Position numbers and translations under genes: made by a program. From IMG/VR virus record IMGVR_UViG_3300006923_000016, positions 1 to 64,000 of that record: a DNA stretch of 64,000 bases; one strand, 5' to 3'. This DNA is from a virus. The notes beneath the pieces were generated by a model. It worked only from the letters and a program-made list of their open reading frames with translations, was not told where the DNA came from and made no database searches. This document shows, one piece after another, positions 7,902 to 16,089 of this stretch; positions within the stretch are counted from its first letter, which is position 1, and each line of letters starts with the position of its first letter.

Positions 7902-8103
7902 GCCTTGGTACACACGAATCTCTTTCATCCTAGGGGTTGATGATTATTGGATAGATACTTGGGAAGTCAATGCACTCTTTGCCTTCCTAGATATCACCGT
8001 AAGATCAGAGTGTGAAGACTCCCCCATAGATGTGTTCACTCTCGTACTCGAAGAGGACCACCCAATTCATGCAAAAAATAAAATTAGTAAAGTCAACCGA
8101 TAA
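7867..8103 (+). CDS. Small protein of the M-h-h-h-S set (78 aa)
   Basis: ATG 7867 (AGGA six bases upstream) gives MLLISQEMRISKPW, matching the shared N-terminal pattern; the frame is open to an ATG at 7816, which lacks a site. The middle, ISFILGVDDYWIDTW, is aromatic and acidic. The last 32 bases overlap the start of the deformylase gene. Function unknown. Confidence 0.55.
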   Translation: MLLISQEMRISKPWYTRISFILGVDDYWIDTWEVNALFAFLDITVRSECEDSPIDVFTLVLEEDHPIHAKNKISKVNR

Positions 8104-8695
8104 GATTCTGTCTACTCCGACAGAAATTGTTACCGACATAAGTACTCAAGTCATTCCCTACATTGCCACCATGAGGACCATCATGAGACAAAACAGTGGA
8201 GTAGCTATTGCTGCTAACCAAGTAGGATTGCCTTATCGATTCTTCCTTGACAGGGGTGAAATTTATATCAACCCTACAATTGAAGTAATTGATGCTACAG
8301 AAATCCAAGGACAAGAAGGATGTCTCTCCTTCCCTGGAGGCGCCTGGCTTTGTAAAAGATTCACAGCCATAGCCTTAACCTATGAGACAACCAAAGGGAA
8401 AGAGAAAATCATTACGGTTCGCCTTCCTGATATAGTTAAAACTAGAGCAGATCAAGCTACTGTCTCTAAATTACTCTCTTTCCAACATGAGGTAGACCAT
8501 TTAAATGGCATCCTCTTAACAAATCATGGAGAAAAAATTAAGCGCACCTTTGGTGAGCCTGAAGAGGAGCCTATCTCTTTGGTAGACGCTCGAAAACTTC
8601 CCGTGGTATCCTTGGCTCAGCTACAGAGGCTAATGGTAAGAGATAAAAAGCTTGCTGCACAAGCACAAGCAGCAGCAGCAGACAAAGACGAGTAA
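8072..8695 (+). CDS. def: Peptide deformylase
   Basis: Removes the formyl group from new proteins. All three family motifs are visible: GVAIAANQVG near residue 44 (GxGxAAxQ), EGCLSFPG near residue 82 (metal-binding Cys) and HEVDH at 139-143 (two metal-binding His and the catalytic Glu). The first motif has Val-Ala where bacteria usually have Gly-x-Gly, as in several phage enzymes. The C-terminal 50 residues, ending in an Ala-Gln-rich stretch, go beyond the core. ATG 8072 is the only sensible start, inside the preceding gene's end. Confidence 0.92.
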   Translation, partial: QKIKLVKSTDKILSTPTEIVTDISTQVIPYIATMRTIMRQNSGVAIAANQVGLPYRFFLDRGEIYINPTIEVIDATEIQGQEGCLSFPGGAWLCKRFTAIALTYETTKGKEKIITVRLPDIVKTRADQATVSKLLSFQHEVDHLNGILLTNHGEKIKRTFGEPEEEPISLVDARKLPVVSLAQLQRLMVRDKKLAAQAQAAAADKDE

Positions 8696-8701
8696 TAACA
8701 T

Positions 8702-8775
8702 CCCCGTATAGCTTAGCGGCTTAAAGCGCTTGCTCGACACGCAAGAGATCGGTGGTTTAGATCCACCTATGGGGA
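8702..8775 (+). tRNA. tRNA-Val (anticodon GAC)
   Basis: Acceptor ccccgta/tatgggg, D arm gctt...aagc, anticodon stem cttgc/gcaag with loop tcgacac (anticodon GAC, Val), T stem ggtgg/ccacc. The T loop is tttagat, so the normally invariant C56 is T. The 3' end reads A-ACA, so CCA is not encoded and must be added; a CCA-adding-type enzyme is encoded at 10869. It starts 6 bases after the deformylase stop. Confidence 0.85.
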
Positions 8776-8784
8776 ACATAAACA

Positions 8785-8961
8785 ATGCTTGTCATTTATC
8801 TAGTTTTAGTTACACTACTCGTTGCAGTAAGCGGTATTACGATTTGGCTTCGTGAAGATACAACCGAAGAGGAAATCTTTTGGACCCAATTACTCTATTG
8901 GCAGACCATACTTTTGATGGTGTTGGCTATAGCATTAGCTATCGTGATATTGCTAGCCTAA
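8785..8961 (+). CDS. Two-helix small membrane protein (58 aa)
   Basis: An unbroken 58-codon frame beginning MLVIYLVLVTLLVAV, then a polar linker WLREDTTEEEIF, then a second hydrophobic helix (about residues 41-57). The shape is a hairpin of two transmembrane segments with an acidic loop. It starts 9 bases after tRNA-Val with no clear ribosome site, like the gene at 147. A role as a small holin-like or host-membrane-acting protein is possible but unsupported. Confidence 0.6.
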   Translation: MLVIYLVLVTLLVAVSGITIWLREDTTEEEIFWTQLLYWQTILLMVLAIALAIVILLA

Positions 8962-8977
8962 ACCTAAAAGGTATAAT

Positions 8978-9310
8978 ATGGATGATAAAGAAGAACTAGG
9001 TCCGAAGATACACAGTAGAAGAGCCCCTTCGGGTATGCGAATCTTCACTGTCTGTCGACAAGCGGACGAAACAGGCGTTAGCGGTGAAGGAATCATCGCT
9101 GAAGGAGTAGAGTGGGGAGACGGTAGTGTAAGCCTTAGATGGTTGACACCGTGGCCCAAAGGAAGCATCGTCTATTGGCATACAATGCAAGACTTTCTTT
9201 CCGTTCACATCCTCCCTCACATGTCTAATGGAACTATCATTACCTTTGCCGACGGCGAACAGGTAGTGTATGGAACTCCACCTAAAGAAGAAGTTCCTCC
9301 GGAAGAATAA
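8978..9310 (+). CDS. Unknown phage protein (110 aa)
   Basis: ATG 8978 follows AAAGG at good spacing. The middle contains GVEWGDGSVSLRWLTPWP, reminiscent of small phage proteins with a VxWxDGxVxLRW segment whose function is unknown. The C-terminus is acidic and Pro/Glu-rich. It is probably a small beta-barrel-like fold by pattern. Its stop overlaps the next start (TAATG). Confidence 0.6.
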   Translation: MDDKEELGPKIHSRRAPSGMRIFTVCRQADETGVSGEGIIAEGVEWGDGSVSLRWLTPWPKGSIVYWHTMQDFLSVHILPHMSNGTIITFADGEQVVYGTPPKEEVPPEE

Positions 9311-9627
9311 TGTTCCTAGTCTCAGCTCCAATGCCTCAGCGATCACCTAGAACAATCTTTAGGCCTATCATCGTTGATCTAAACTGGCTAAGAGCAAGGG
9401 TAGGAGACAATACTCCTTGGGTTAACGCCTCAACTAGCTACAGATGGAAAATCTTGGAGATTGATACAGGGGAAACCCAGGTTGATTTCCTTGACATTAT
9501 TTTGTTAGCTTTTGAAATAGGTGCAGAGTTAAAGAACTGTACCTTAGAAATCGATGAAACCACAGAGACATTGGTCCTTGGAATTCACCGTCCTCCTATT
9601 CCCTGGCGTCCAGTCAGACATAAGTAG
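9310..9627 (+). CDS. Small protein, possible member of the M-h-h-h-S set (105 aa)
   Basis: Starts MFLVSAPMPQ, matching the shared N-terminal pattern, but is longer than its relatives. It has an IIVDLNWLRAR strand, a WKILEID segment and a Pro/Arg-rich tail ending RPVRHK. The start overlaps the previous stop as TAATG. Function unknown. Confidence 0.6.
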   Translation: MFLVSAPMPQRSPRTIFRPIIVDLNWLRARVGDNTPWVNASTSYRWKILEIDTGETQVDFLDIILLAFEIGAELKNCTLEIDETTETLVLGIHRPPIPWRPVRHK

Positions 9628-9654
9628 CTTTGCCCAAAGCAGAAAGAAGTTATC

Positions 9655-9975
9655 ATGACTATAAAGTTTAACCATCGTAACGTCGCTGGTGGTTACATCA
9701 CTATCGCATTCAACGAAACAGGCTCTGATACAGTTGAATATGGAGTTGCCTTCTGTTCTCCAGAAGACCATTCCAATTTCCGACGAGCTAAGGGTCGTAT
9801 GATTGCAACTAATCGCCTTGAATCCCGCAAGCGTATTGGAATCATTCCTATTCCAGAAGACACTGACCTGATTGTTGAATCCATCATTCAAGACATCGAG
9901 TCAGGCAATTATCAAACTCCTGCCTATAGGGAAGGTGAAGACCTAGCTCCAAAGTGGTTCTTCGGTACATTTTAA
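9655..9975 (+). CDS. Unknown conserved-type phage protein (106 aa)
   Basis: Contains VAFCSPEDHSNFRRAKGR near residue 30, a pattern (aFC-p-D-fnr-kGR-IA-nRL) that I recall from other phage and prophage hypothetical proteins, perhaps involved in nucleic-acid binding. The rest is mixed alpha/beta. It ends two bases before tRNA-Leu. Confidence 0.6.
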   Translation: MTIKFNHRNVAGGYITIAFNETGSDTVEYGVAFCSPEDHSNFRRAKGRMIATNRLESRKRIGIIPIPEDTDLIVESIIQDIESGNYQTPAYREGEDLAPKWFFGTF

Positions 9976-9977
9976 GA

Positions 9978-10054
9978 GGCCGCCTAGCCCAACTGGCAGA
10001 GGCAACGTTTTCAAACAACGTACAGTCCGAGTTCGAACCTCGGGGCGGCTACCA
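9978..10054 (+). tRNA. tRNA-Leu (anticodon CAA), short variable loop
   Basis: Acceptor ggccgcc/ggcggct (first pair G-T), anticodon stem acgtt/aacgt with loop ttcaaac (anticodon CAA, Leu codon TTG), T arm ccgag-ttcgaac-ctcgg, discriminator A, encoded CCA at 10052-10054. The variable loop is only acagt, five bases, whereas leucine tRNAs normally have a long variable arm. The fold is otherwise sound. The identity assignment follows the anticodon only. Confidence 0.85.
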
Positions 10055-10078
10055 TTCTTTTAACTAGAGGTAATAGCC

Positions 10079-10888
10079 ATGACCCGCATCGCCGTCTTCG
10101 GTGATGTCCACGGACATCTGCCAGTACTAGAAGTACTGTTTGACCGAGTAAATTCAAAGTACAAGCCTGATCAATGGTATAGCTGTGGTGATCTCTGTGA
10201 TAGAGGTCCAGACACTCCTGGCGTGGTTCAGTTCTGCATCGACAATAAGATCGAAGCAGTCTTAGGTAACCACGATGAGTGGCTACTGTCCGCCATCCGT
10301 AATGGCTTCAATGATCATATGCTTACAAGCACATGGTTGTATCCCTCTAATGGTGGACGTGAAACCGTAACCCAATACGGAGGGAACATCGTCATAGGCG
10401 GTAACGCCTGGGGTGGCCTTACTTATGGGGTCCATGACTTCAAGGTCCCCTCATCACATGAAGAGTACCTCTTCACCAGACCCACAGTCATTGAGACTGA
10501 GTATGGGTATGTTCTTCACGGAGGTATTGGTCCACAGCATGTCAAGCAAGCAGCCAATCAGATAAGAATGAAGCTTCGCAACCAGGGGCAGATCATTGAT
10601 AGACCAGAGGCTATGAAACTTGTTACTCCGTTTGATTGTGAAGAAGACACTATCAGATGGTTTAACCCAGGAAGGAACGCAGCCTACAAGGCTGTACACT
10701 ACTGGCACTTCGATAAGCCTCAGATTGTTGGCCACATTGGGGTCGACAAGCCAGTAATCAGTGACAATCATATTGCCCTAGACACAGGCTGCTCCTGGGA
10801 TGATGGAGCACTCACTGCCATAATTCTGCCCGAACGTAAGTTCGTGACAGTAACCAAGGAAGAAATCTATGGAAACCCCACAGCATAA
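10079..10888 (+). CDS. Serine/threonine phosphatase-like metallophosphoesterase
   Basis: A 269-residue protein with the calcineurin-like motif set: GDVHGH near residue 8, GDLCDRGPDT near 38 and GNHDEW near 66, followed by GHIGVD and a late DTGCSW segment. This is the lambda-phosphatase/PrpE type, which dephosphorylates proteins or small phosphoesters with two metal ions. AGAGG precedes ATG 10079. It overlaps the CCA-type nucleotidyltransferase by 20 bases. The substrate is unknown. Confidence 0.88.
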   Translation: MTRIAVFGDVHGHLPVLEVLFDRVNSKYKPDQWYSCGDLCDRGPDTPGVVQFCIDNKIEAVLGNHDEWLLSAIRNGFNDHMLTSTWLYPSNGGRETVTQYGGNIVIGGNAWGGLTYGVHDFKVPSSHEEYLFTRPTVIETEYGYVLHGGIGPQHVKQAANQIRMKLRNQGQIIDRPEAMKLVTPFDCEEDTIRWFNPGRNAAYKAVHYWHFDKPQIVGHIGVDKPVISDNHIALDTGCSWDDGALTAIILPERKFVTVTKEEIYGNPTA

Positions 10889-12074
10889 TATCCTTGGTAG
10901 CCAAGGAATAGATACTTATCCTCCCTATAAAGATACTATTCCACCCCTGATACGGGGAACCGCCAGTTTCGTTAAAGAGGCTGGCGGTTTCTTGTATCTA
11001 GTGGGAGGCTGCGTACGTGACCTACTATGGGACAAGTCTCCCTATGACTGGGACTGTGAAGCCTTTGGCCTAACCGAAGATCAGCTTGAGCTTGTCCTTA
11101 AGAACGTCGCCGCTTACTACCTTGGCAACATCAAGAAGCTCCAACGAGTAGGAAAGCTCTTTCCCGTATGGAAGCTAAGTGCCATGGACATTGCCCTTCC
11201 ACGTAAGGAGCGCAAGATTGCTGCTGGACATACTGGCTTTGACATTGAAGTAGATCCTTTCATGTCTCTAAGAAGCGCAGCTGAACGCAGAGACCTAACG
11301 GTCAATGCTATCTACCTTGATCCTCTCACAGGTGAAATACATGACCCAGTTGGTGGGAGACAAGATCTCTTCAACCATCTGGCTAGGCCTGTGTCTCCTA
11401 GGTTTAAAGAAGACCCTCTTCGAGTCATGAGAGCAGCTCAGTTCTGCTCTAGGTTTAGCCTACTCCCAACACAAGACCTAATTGGATACTCTATTGAGCT
11501 TCAAGAAGAATTTGATTCTCTTTCTATAGAACGTATCCATACCGAATGGGACAAGCTCCTACAACAGGGAGCACACCCATCCTATGGACTTCTTTTTCTA
11601 CAGAAATGTGGGTGGTCTAAGTTCTTCTGGAAGGGTAAGGTAAGCTATCAGCCTCCTAACCCATTCCACACTGCTAGAGATCATCTAGCTATGCTCTATG
11701 GGTCGGCTAACTCAGTCAATGTACCGTTCATTACTGCACGTACTTCAGATCTAAAGTTCATAACAGCACTAAGTAGTGCCTATTCAGCCCTTGAGGTTGG
11801 TGAGTATGACTGCAAGTTTGCTATAGCCCTTAGGCTTTGTTCTAAAGCCATAGACAACGTCTCTCTTCTGAAATGTTGGGCTATAGCCAAGGAACAAAAC
11901 ATTTCCGTATGGCTAGAGATGCTACATGAAGAAAAGATCTGGCGATCCTCTCACCCACCCAAGACCAACGGGACAGTTCTTGTGGACATGGGTTTCAAAG
12001 GGTCAGCAATTAAAAAAGAACTAGATAGACTCTATGTTCAGCAAATGGAGGCCCTCGATGATGTGTCAATGTGA
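10869..12074 (+). CDS. CCA-adding enzyme / poly(A) polymerase family nucleotidyltransferase
   Basis: A 401-residue class II nucleotidyltransferase: LVGGCVRDLL near residue 42 (GG-VRD), the catalytic DWDCE near 60, RRDLTVNAI near 140 and EDPLRVMRAAQF near 180 (the RNA-binding region of CCA enzymes). The C-terminal half is helical. It probably adds or repairs the 3' CCA of tRNAs; one phage tRNA (8702) lacks an encoded CCA, which fits. Poly(A) addition cannot be excluded. Confidence 0.85.
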   Translation: METPQHNILGSQGIDTYPPYKDTIPPLIRGTASFVKEAGGFLYLVGGCVRDLLWDKSPYDWDCEAFGLTEDQLELVLKNVAAYYLGNIKKLQRVGKLFPVWKLSAMDIALPRKERKIAAGHTGFDIEVDPFMSLRSAAERRDLTVNAIYLDPLTGEIHDPVGGRQDLFNHLARPVSPRFKEDPLRVMRAAQFCSRFSLLPTQDLIGYSIELQEEFDSLSIERIHTEWDKLLQQGAHPSYGLLFLQKCGWSKFFWKGKVSYQPPNPFHTARDHLAMLYGSANSVNVPFITARTSDLKFITALSSAYSALEVGEYDCKFAIALRLCSKAIDNVSLLKCWAIAKEQNISVWLEMLHEEKIWRSSHPPKTNGTVLVDMGFKGSAIKKELDRLYVQQMEALDDVSM

Positions 12075-12267
12075 CTGTCTAACTTGTCGTGATGATATCC
12101 TATGGCTTCAACGAGCCGTTCGTCGCCTTGACGAAAGAATTTCAAATCTTATAGATAACACCTCTTTTACTCAAATTCCCAAAGGTGTACAGGCTGCTGC
12201 TGTTGAAGCACCAGATATCGGAGTAAAGCATGTGGACCCGTTCAGCATCCCCAACAAAGAATCCTGA
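12058..12267 (+). CDS. Small Cys-rich protein (69 aa)
   Basis: ATG 12058 lies six bases after GGAGG inside the end of the preceding gene. The N-terminus MMCQCDCLTCRDDI carries four close cysteines that could bind a metal, followed by a helix LQRAVRRLDERISNL that could form a coiled coil. No known family recognised. Confidence 0.6.
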   Translation: MMCQCDCLTCRDDILWLQRAVRRLDERISNLIDNTSFTQIPKGVQAAAVEAPDIGVKHVDPFSIPNKES

Positions 12268-13072
12268 TCCTTGGGACTGTGGGGACTATGATGACACCAC
12301 GCACTGGCCCATGGGACAAGACTTTGTTCTTGTCTCAGAGAACGATGGCATCTATACCTATCTAGCAGAGTTCACCCCAGGAATGGTATGGGACCCTACA
12401 TGGATAGGTAAAAGACACCTCGTTATGGGCTTGTGGGAAACACTCTCTCATGTCACAGACAAACTGCCAGATAACCTATCTCTTAAGGTTATAGGTAATG
12501 CAGCAAACTCCTATGTCTTTAACTCTAATCAAGAGGTTCTAGACTTTGATGTGTTGTTGTACAAAAGAGTTAATTCTGATCAAGAAATCTCACTCTTTAA
12601 CCTTGAAGGAATCATGACATCTGTTGCTAGGGGACTCTCTGATGAGTCAGCCTTCGTAAGAAACAGGGCTGTCAGTTGGACCAAGAGTGGTTTCGATGGA
12701 AGCTATGTCATTGAGTGGACGTGTAAGGGTCTTCCCCGACCCGTTCAAATTCGCATTCTTCCTCACAATGGTACACTTAAAGAGTACATGACTGCCTGTC
12801 AATGGGGAGAAGACTCCATAGCCTTAGCTATTAAGGAGCTTCCTCCTAAGGGCAACCTCTATTTCATGTCAACACTTAAAGTAGATGCACTCCTTCATGG
12901 ACAGTGGCTTCATCTTACTGATGCCCACGAACCTGACCCGTCTGTGACTATTTCAGCAGGCATGGAACTTTGCAAACTATCAGGGAAAAGAATTCACATG
13001 GATGACTTCAATACCCTAGTCGGACTAGTAGGACTACAACATGACGAAGGACTCGAATTCATCGGAACCTAA
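12230..13072 (+). CDS. Unknown protein, possible nucleotidyltransferase-like fold (280 aa)
   Basis: Residues from about 85 read VIGNAANSYVF, and LDFDVLLYK follows 14 residues later. This resembles the hG[GS]...DhDh core of the nucleotidyltransferase superfamily, with Asn in place of Ser. It follows a true nucleotidyltransferase, which makes a related RNA-modifying or nucleotidyl-transfer role plausible but unproven. It overlaps both neighbours by about 30 bases. Confidence 0.55.
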   Translation: MWTRSASPTKNPDPWDCGDYDDTTHWPMGQDFVLVSENDGIYTYLAEFTPGMVWDPTWIGKRHLVMGLWETLSHVTDKLPDNLSLKVIGNAANSYVFNSNQEVLDFDVLLYKRVNSDQEISLFNLEGIMTSVARGLSDESAFVRNRAVSWTKSGFDGSYVIEWTCKGLPRPVQIRILPHNGTLKEYMTACQWGEDSIALAIKELPPKGNLYFMSTLKVDALLHGQWLHLTDAHEPDPSVTISAGMELCKLSGKRIHMDDFNTLVGLVGLQHDEGLEFIGT

Positions 13073-13739
13073 GAAGCCTAACCTTCCTGAAGGAATGGAG
13101 TTGGTTCCGGCAGATGGTTTTACTATTCCCATACGAAAACATCTTGATGCAATTGATGACATCGAGTATCTCCTAGCAGGTCCAGGTTTAACTAGCGATG
13201 TCTATGACATTAGTGCCCTTCCAAACACAGGCAAGATGTATTTTCTATTCACCAAAGACGTGGATAAAGTAGTAACATACTTTAATGATCTTGATGAGTT
13301 CACAGCCGGTAAGACACGAGATATCTTTAACGCATTTTTCGCTTGCGATGCTTATGTTTTCGGAGTCTTGGACCCCAGTACGAAAATTCCTCAAGGCTTT
13401 AGGCAAGAGAATCTTAGACCAACAAGCGCTGACTGCCTCGCAAGATTCACCAAGGTTGATGACGTCGAGCAACTCATGGTCCTCAAGCCAATCACCATCC
13501 CCACAACTGTAGGGTGGTCAAACCTAGTCTTAAGTAAAGACTATCTTAAGCTATTCTTTATGTCATTTATTCAAATGACGATCAAAAGCTTAGCAAGGAT
13601 GGGTTATGCCTTGGATGAAAAACTGTTAAGGGACATCTTCACCTATAGATGTTCTCTTCAGTATGTAGAACCAACCCCCAGGATGTGGCAAGCATTCCTT
13701 AAAGAATTTCCAGTAGAAAGGGTAACTCAAATTTCATGA
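13041..13739 (+). CDS. Unknown protein (232 aa)
   Basis: I do not recognise this protein. It is mixed alpha/beta with a Pro-rich N-terminus, an aromatic central region (YVFGVLDPSTKIPQGF) and a helical C-terminus. It lies immediately before the MoxR-like ATPase with an ATGA overlap, so it may be made together with the ATPase/VWA pair. Confidence 0.6.
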   Translation: MTKDSNSSEPKKPNLPEGMELVPADGFTIPIRKHLDAIDDIEYLLAGPGLTSDVYDISALPNTGKMYFLFTKDVDKVVTYFNDLDEFTAGKTRDIFNAFFACDAYVFGVLDPSTKIPQGFRQENLRPTSADCLARFTKVDDVEQLMVLKPITIPTTVGWSNLVLSKDYLKLFFMSFIQMTIKSLARMGYALDEKLLRDIFTYRCSLQYVEPTPRMWQAFLKEFPVERVTQIS

Positions 13740-14887
13740 AGCTTTCAGATTTCAAAAAGATCGCACAAGTCTGTATTACCGCTGATGTTCCATGCAGAGT
13801 GTGGGGTCCAGGCGGAATCGGCAAGTCACAACTACTCCAACAGCTAGCCGAAGAGCTAGGTATGAATTTCGAAGACCTTCGTCTCGCTACCCAAGAGGTA
13901 GGTGACCTTATTGGTCTTCCAGAAATTATTGTCATGGGTGACGACAAGCACGTCACTAGCTGGGCACAGCCATCATGGCTTGCTAAGATTTGGACCCTCC
14001 ACCACCAAGGCGTAGCAACAATCCTAGCCTTGGAAGAGAAAGCACGAGCACCCAAAGAGGTAACTCAGGCAGCTTTCCAAATCCTCACAGAGAAGAAGCT
14101 TCACCAGTATGAACTTCCTCCCGACTGTAGACTCTTCGCCTTGGACAATCCTCCAACAGAAGAATACCAAGTCACACCAGCTGACAGAGCAGAGAATACT
14201 CGTTGGGCAAATGTCTACGTCACAGCAGACGCTATTGACTGGATTGAAAACTACGGAGTTCTCCATGCTTCCGAAGAGCTAACCGCTTTTATCGCAGGCA
14301 ACAAGGAAGCCCTTTGCGCCAAGGACAAGAAGCAATGGAACGTCGAAACAGTCATCTACAATGTACCCAGAACGTGGGTACTTGCTGACCGCATCTGGAA
14401 AACCATCAAGCCTAATCTTGATCCAGATGACGAAGGACAACACATCCTTCTACTCACCGCTATTGGAGCTTGCGTAGGTAGTGGCCCAGCCACACTGTTC
14501 GTTGACTCTCTTGTCAATGAATGGGTTTCTATGGAAGAACTCCTTACTGGAGAAAAGACCTACGAAGATGTCAGAGACAAGCCAGAGCTGAGAGTTCGGG
14601 CCTTCCACCAGTTCCTTCACTTCCTTGACGATAAGGACCTTCTCCTAGAGAGTGGTCAAATGGATAAGGAACGTATCACTCGCTTTGGAGAGTTCATCGT
14701 TGGACTAGACAGCGAAGGGTATAGAGATCTATCCGTGAGCCTACTCAAGAAGTTCATGAGCAAGAAAACTACCGAAGGTAAGAGCTCTAACATCGTTAAG
14801 ATGCTCTTCAAATATGGACCTAAGTCCATTACCAAGCTAGTGATTGACACTGGCAACGATATCTCTAATTCGAACGAGGACTACTAA
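13736..14887 (+). CDS. MoxR-type AAA+ ATPase
   Basis: A 383-residue protein. GPGGIGKSQ near residue 24 is a Walker A motif, and ATQEVGDLIGLPE after it is typical of MoxR-like ATPases that pair with VWA proteins. The Walker B position reads TILALEEKARAP, so the usual Asp-Glu is Glu-Glu, and the sensor-like segment is ALDNPPTEEY. The helical C-terminal region is long. Such ATPases act as chaperones on a VWA partner; the partner here is the next gene, which overlaps by one base (TAATG). Confidence 0.82.
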   Translation: MKLSDFKKIAQVCITADVPCRVWGPGGIGKSQLLQQLAEELGMNFEDLRLATQEVGDLIGLPEIIVMGDDKHVTSWAQPSWLAKIWTLHHQGVATILALEEKARAPKEVTQAAFQILTEKKLHQYELPPDCRLFALDNPPTEEYQVTPADRAENTRWANVYVTADAIDWIENYGVLHASEELTAFIAGNKEALCAKDKKQWNVETVIYNVPRTWVLADRIWKTIKPNLDPDDEGQHILLLTAIGACVGSGPATLFVDSLVNEWVSMEELLTGEKTYEDVRDKPELRVRAFHQFLHFLDDKDLLLESGQMDKERITRFGEFIVGLDSEGYRDLSVSLLKKFMSKKTTEGKSSNIVKMLFKYGPKSITKLVIDTGNDISNSNEDY

Positions 14888-16089
14888 TGTCTTTAGACGA
14901 AGCAACAAGCAAGGTTCGATCTGCTATCGCGCAGCTCCTTATGTCTAAGGAAACCAACTGGTGGGGTTTCTTGCTGTGTAGTTTCGATCTAGAAGCAACC
15001 AATAGTTGTCCTACCATGGGTATTACATTCAATCTGAATACCCTTCGACCAAAAATCATATTCTCTCCACACTTTGTCCTACAGCTACCAACAGGAGAAG
15101 TGGGAGGTGTCCTCATACATGAGGCTCTCCACTATCTTCAGATGGTTTTCTTAAGACAAGGATTGAGAGAAATGAAAGAATGGAATGTCGCAGCAGACAT
15201 GCCCATCAACTGGCAAATCGACACCATCCTAGGTGAACATGCCAAGACTGACTGGGGCAAGAAGATTCGACTGCCCAACACATGGACCAATGAAAAAGGT
15301 GAAGAATGCAAGCCAGTCCGCGTACCAGACTCTATCGCAAACAATGAGCGTTATGCTGAGTGGCTCTATGCCAACATGAATGAGCATGAAGACCTCAAGG
15401 AGACAATGAGCAAGGTGGGAACTGAATACTTCCTTGTCGATGATCATTCCCTATGGGGTGACTTCAACAAGATTCCAGAGGAAGTTCTCAAGAGCGGTAT
15501 CGTTAAGTCAATCAATGATGCATCCAACACCGCAGGCACTATGCCAGGTGGAGTTAAACAAATCTTAGACCGTCTTCTTGACAGTAAAGTTTCATGGAAC
15601 CAAGAATTAAAAGATTTCGTTGGTCAGAACCAAGTCATCGGCAAGAGACAGAGTTGGAAGAAAACATCCCGTAGGTTTGGTAAGAGACAGCCAGGGAAGC
15701 TTGTGCTTCGATCTGGGGTCATTGTATTCATAATGGATACCTCAGCGTCAATGTCAGAAGAAGAGCTCGAACAGGGCCTTGCAGAAGCTGATGCGCTATC
15801 AACGATGTTCGACGTATGGATTGTTGACTGCGACACCAAGGTTCAGAGGGTCTATAAATACAGGCGAGGGCTTGAACTATCAGTCAAGGGAGGAGGAGGG
15901 ACAAACGTTAACCCTGCCCTTAAGCACGCAGACATAAAACTAAGAGCCGACATGATTATCTGTTTCACAGATGGCGGACTCTTTGAAAAGCCTATCGATA
16001 CTAGAGCCAAGCAGCTGTATGTCATCACGAAAGGAGGCACTACTTCCTATGTCGAGAACAAGCGACACGTCAAAATTGAGGATGATTAA
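14887..16089 (+). CDS. VWA-like protein with metallopeptidase-type N-terminal domain
   Basis: A 400-residue protein with two parts. Around residue 77 the string LIHEALHYLQ holds an HExxH zinc-binding motif, typical of the putative metallopeptidase domain found in this family (DUF2201 type, from memory). From about residue 280 a VWA-like domain starts with FIMDTSASMSEEE (DxSxS metal site) followed by GGGGTNVNPAL and a CFTDGG strand. It is encoded with a MoxR-like ATPase, a standard pair whose role in phages is unknown. Confidence 0.82.
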   Translation: MSLDEATSKVRSAIAQLLMSKETNWWGFLLCSFDLEATNSCPTMGITFNLNTLRPKIIFSPHFVLQLPTGEVGGVLIHEALHYLQMVFLRQGLREMKEWNVAADMPINWQIDTILGEHAKTDWGKKIRLPNTWTNEKGEECKPVRVPDSIANNERYAEWLYANMNEHEDLKETMSKVGTEYFLVDDHSLWGDFNKIPEEVLKSGIVKSINDASNTAGTMPGGVKQILDRLLDSKVSWNQELKDFVGQNQVIGKRQSWKKTSRRFGKRQPGKLVLRSGVIVFIMDTSASMSEEELEQGLAEADALSTMFDVWIVDCDTKVQRVYKYRRGLELSVKGGGGTNVNPALKHADIKLRADMIICFTDGGLFEKPIDTRAKQLYVITKGGTTSYVENKRHVKIEDD

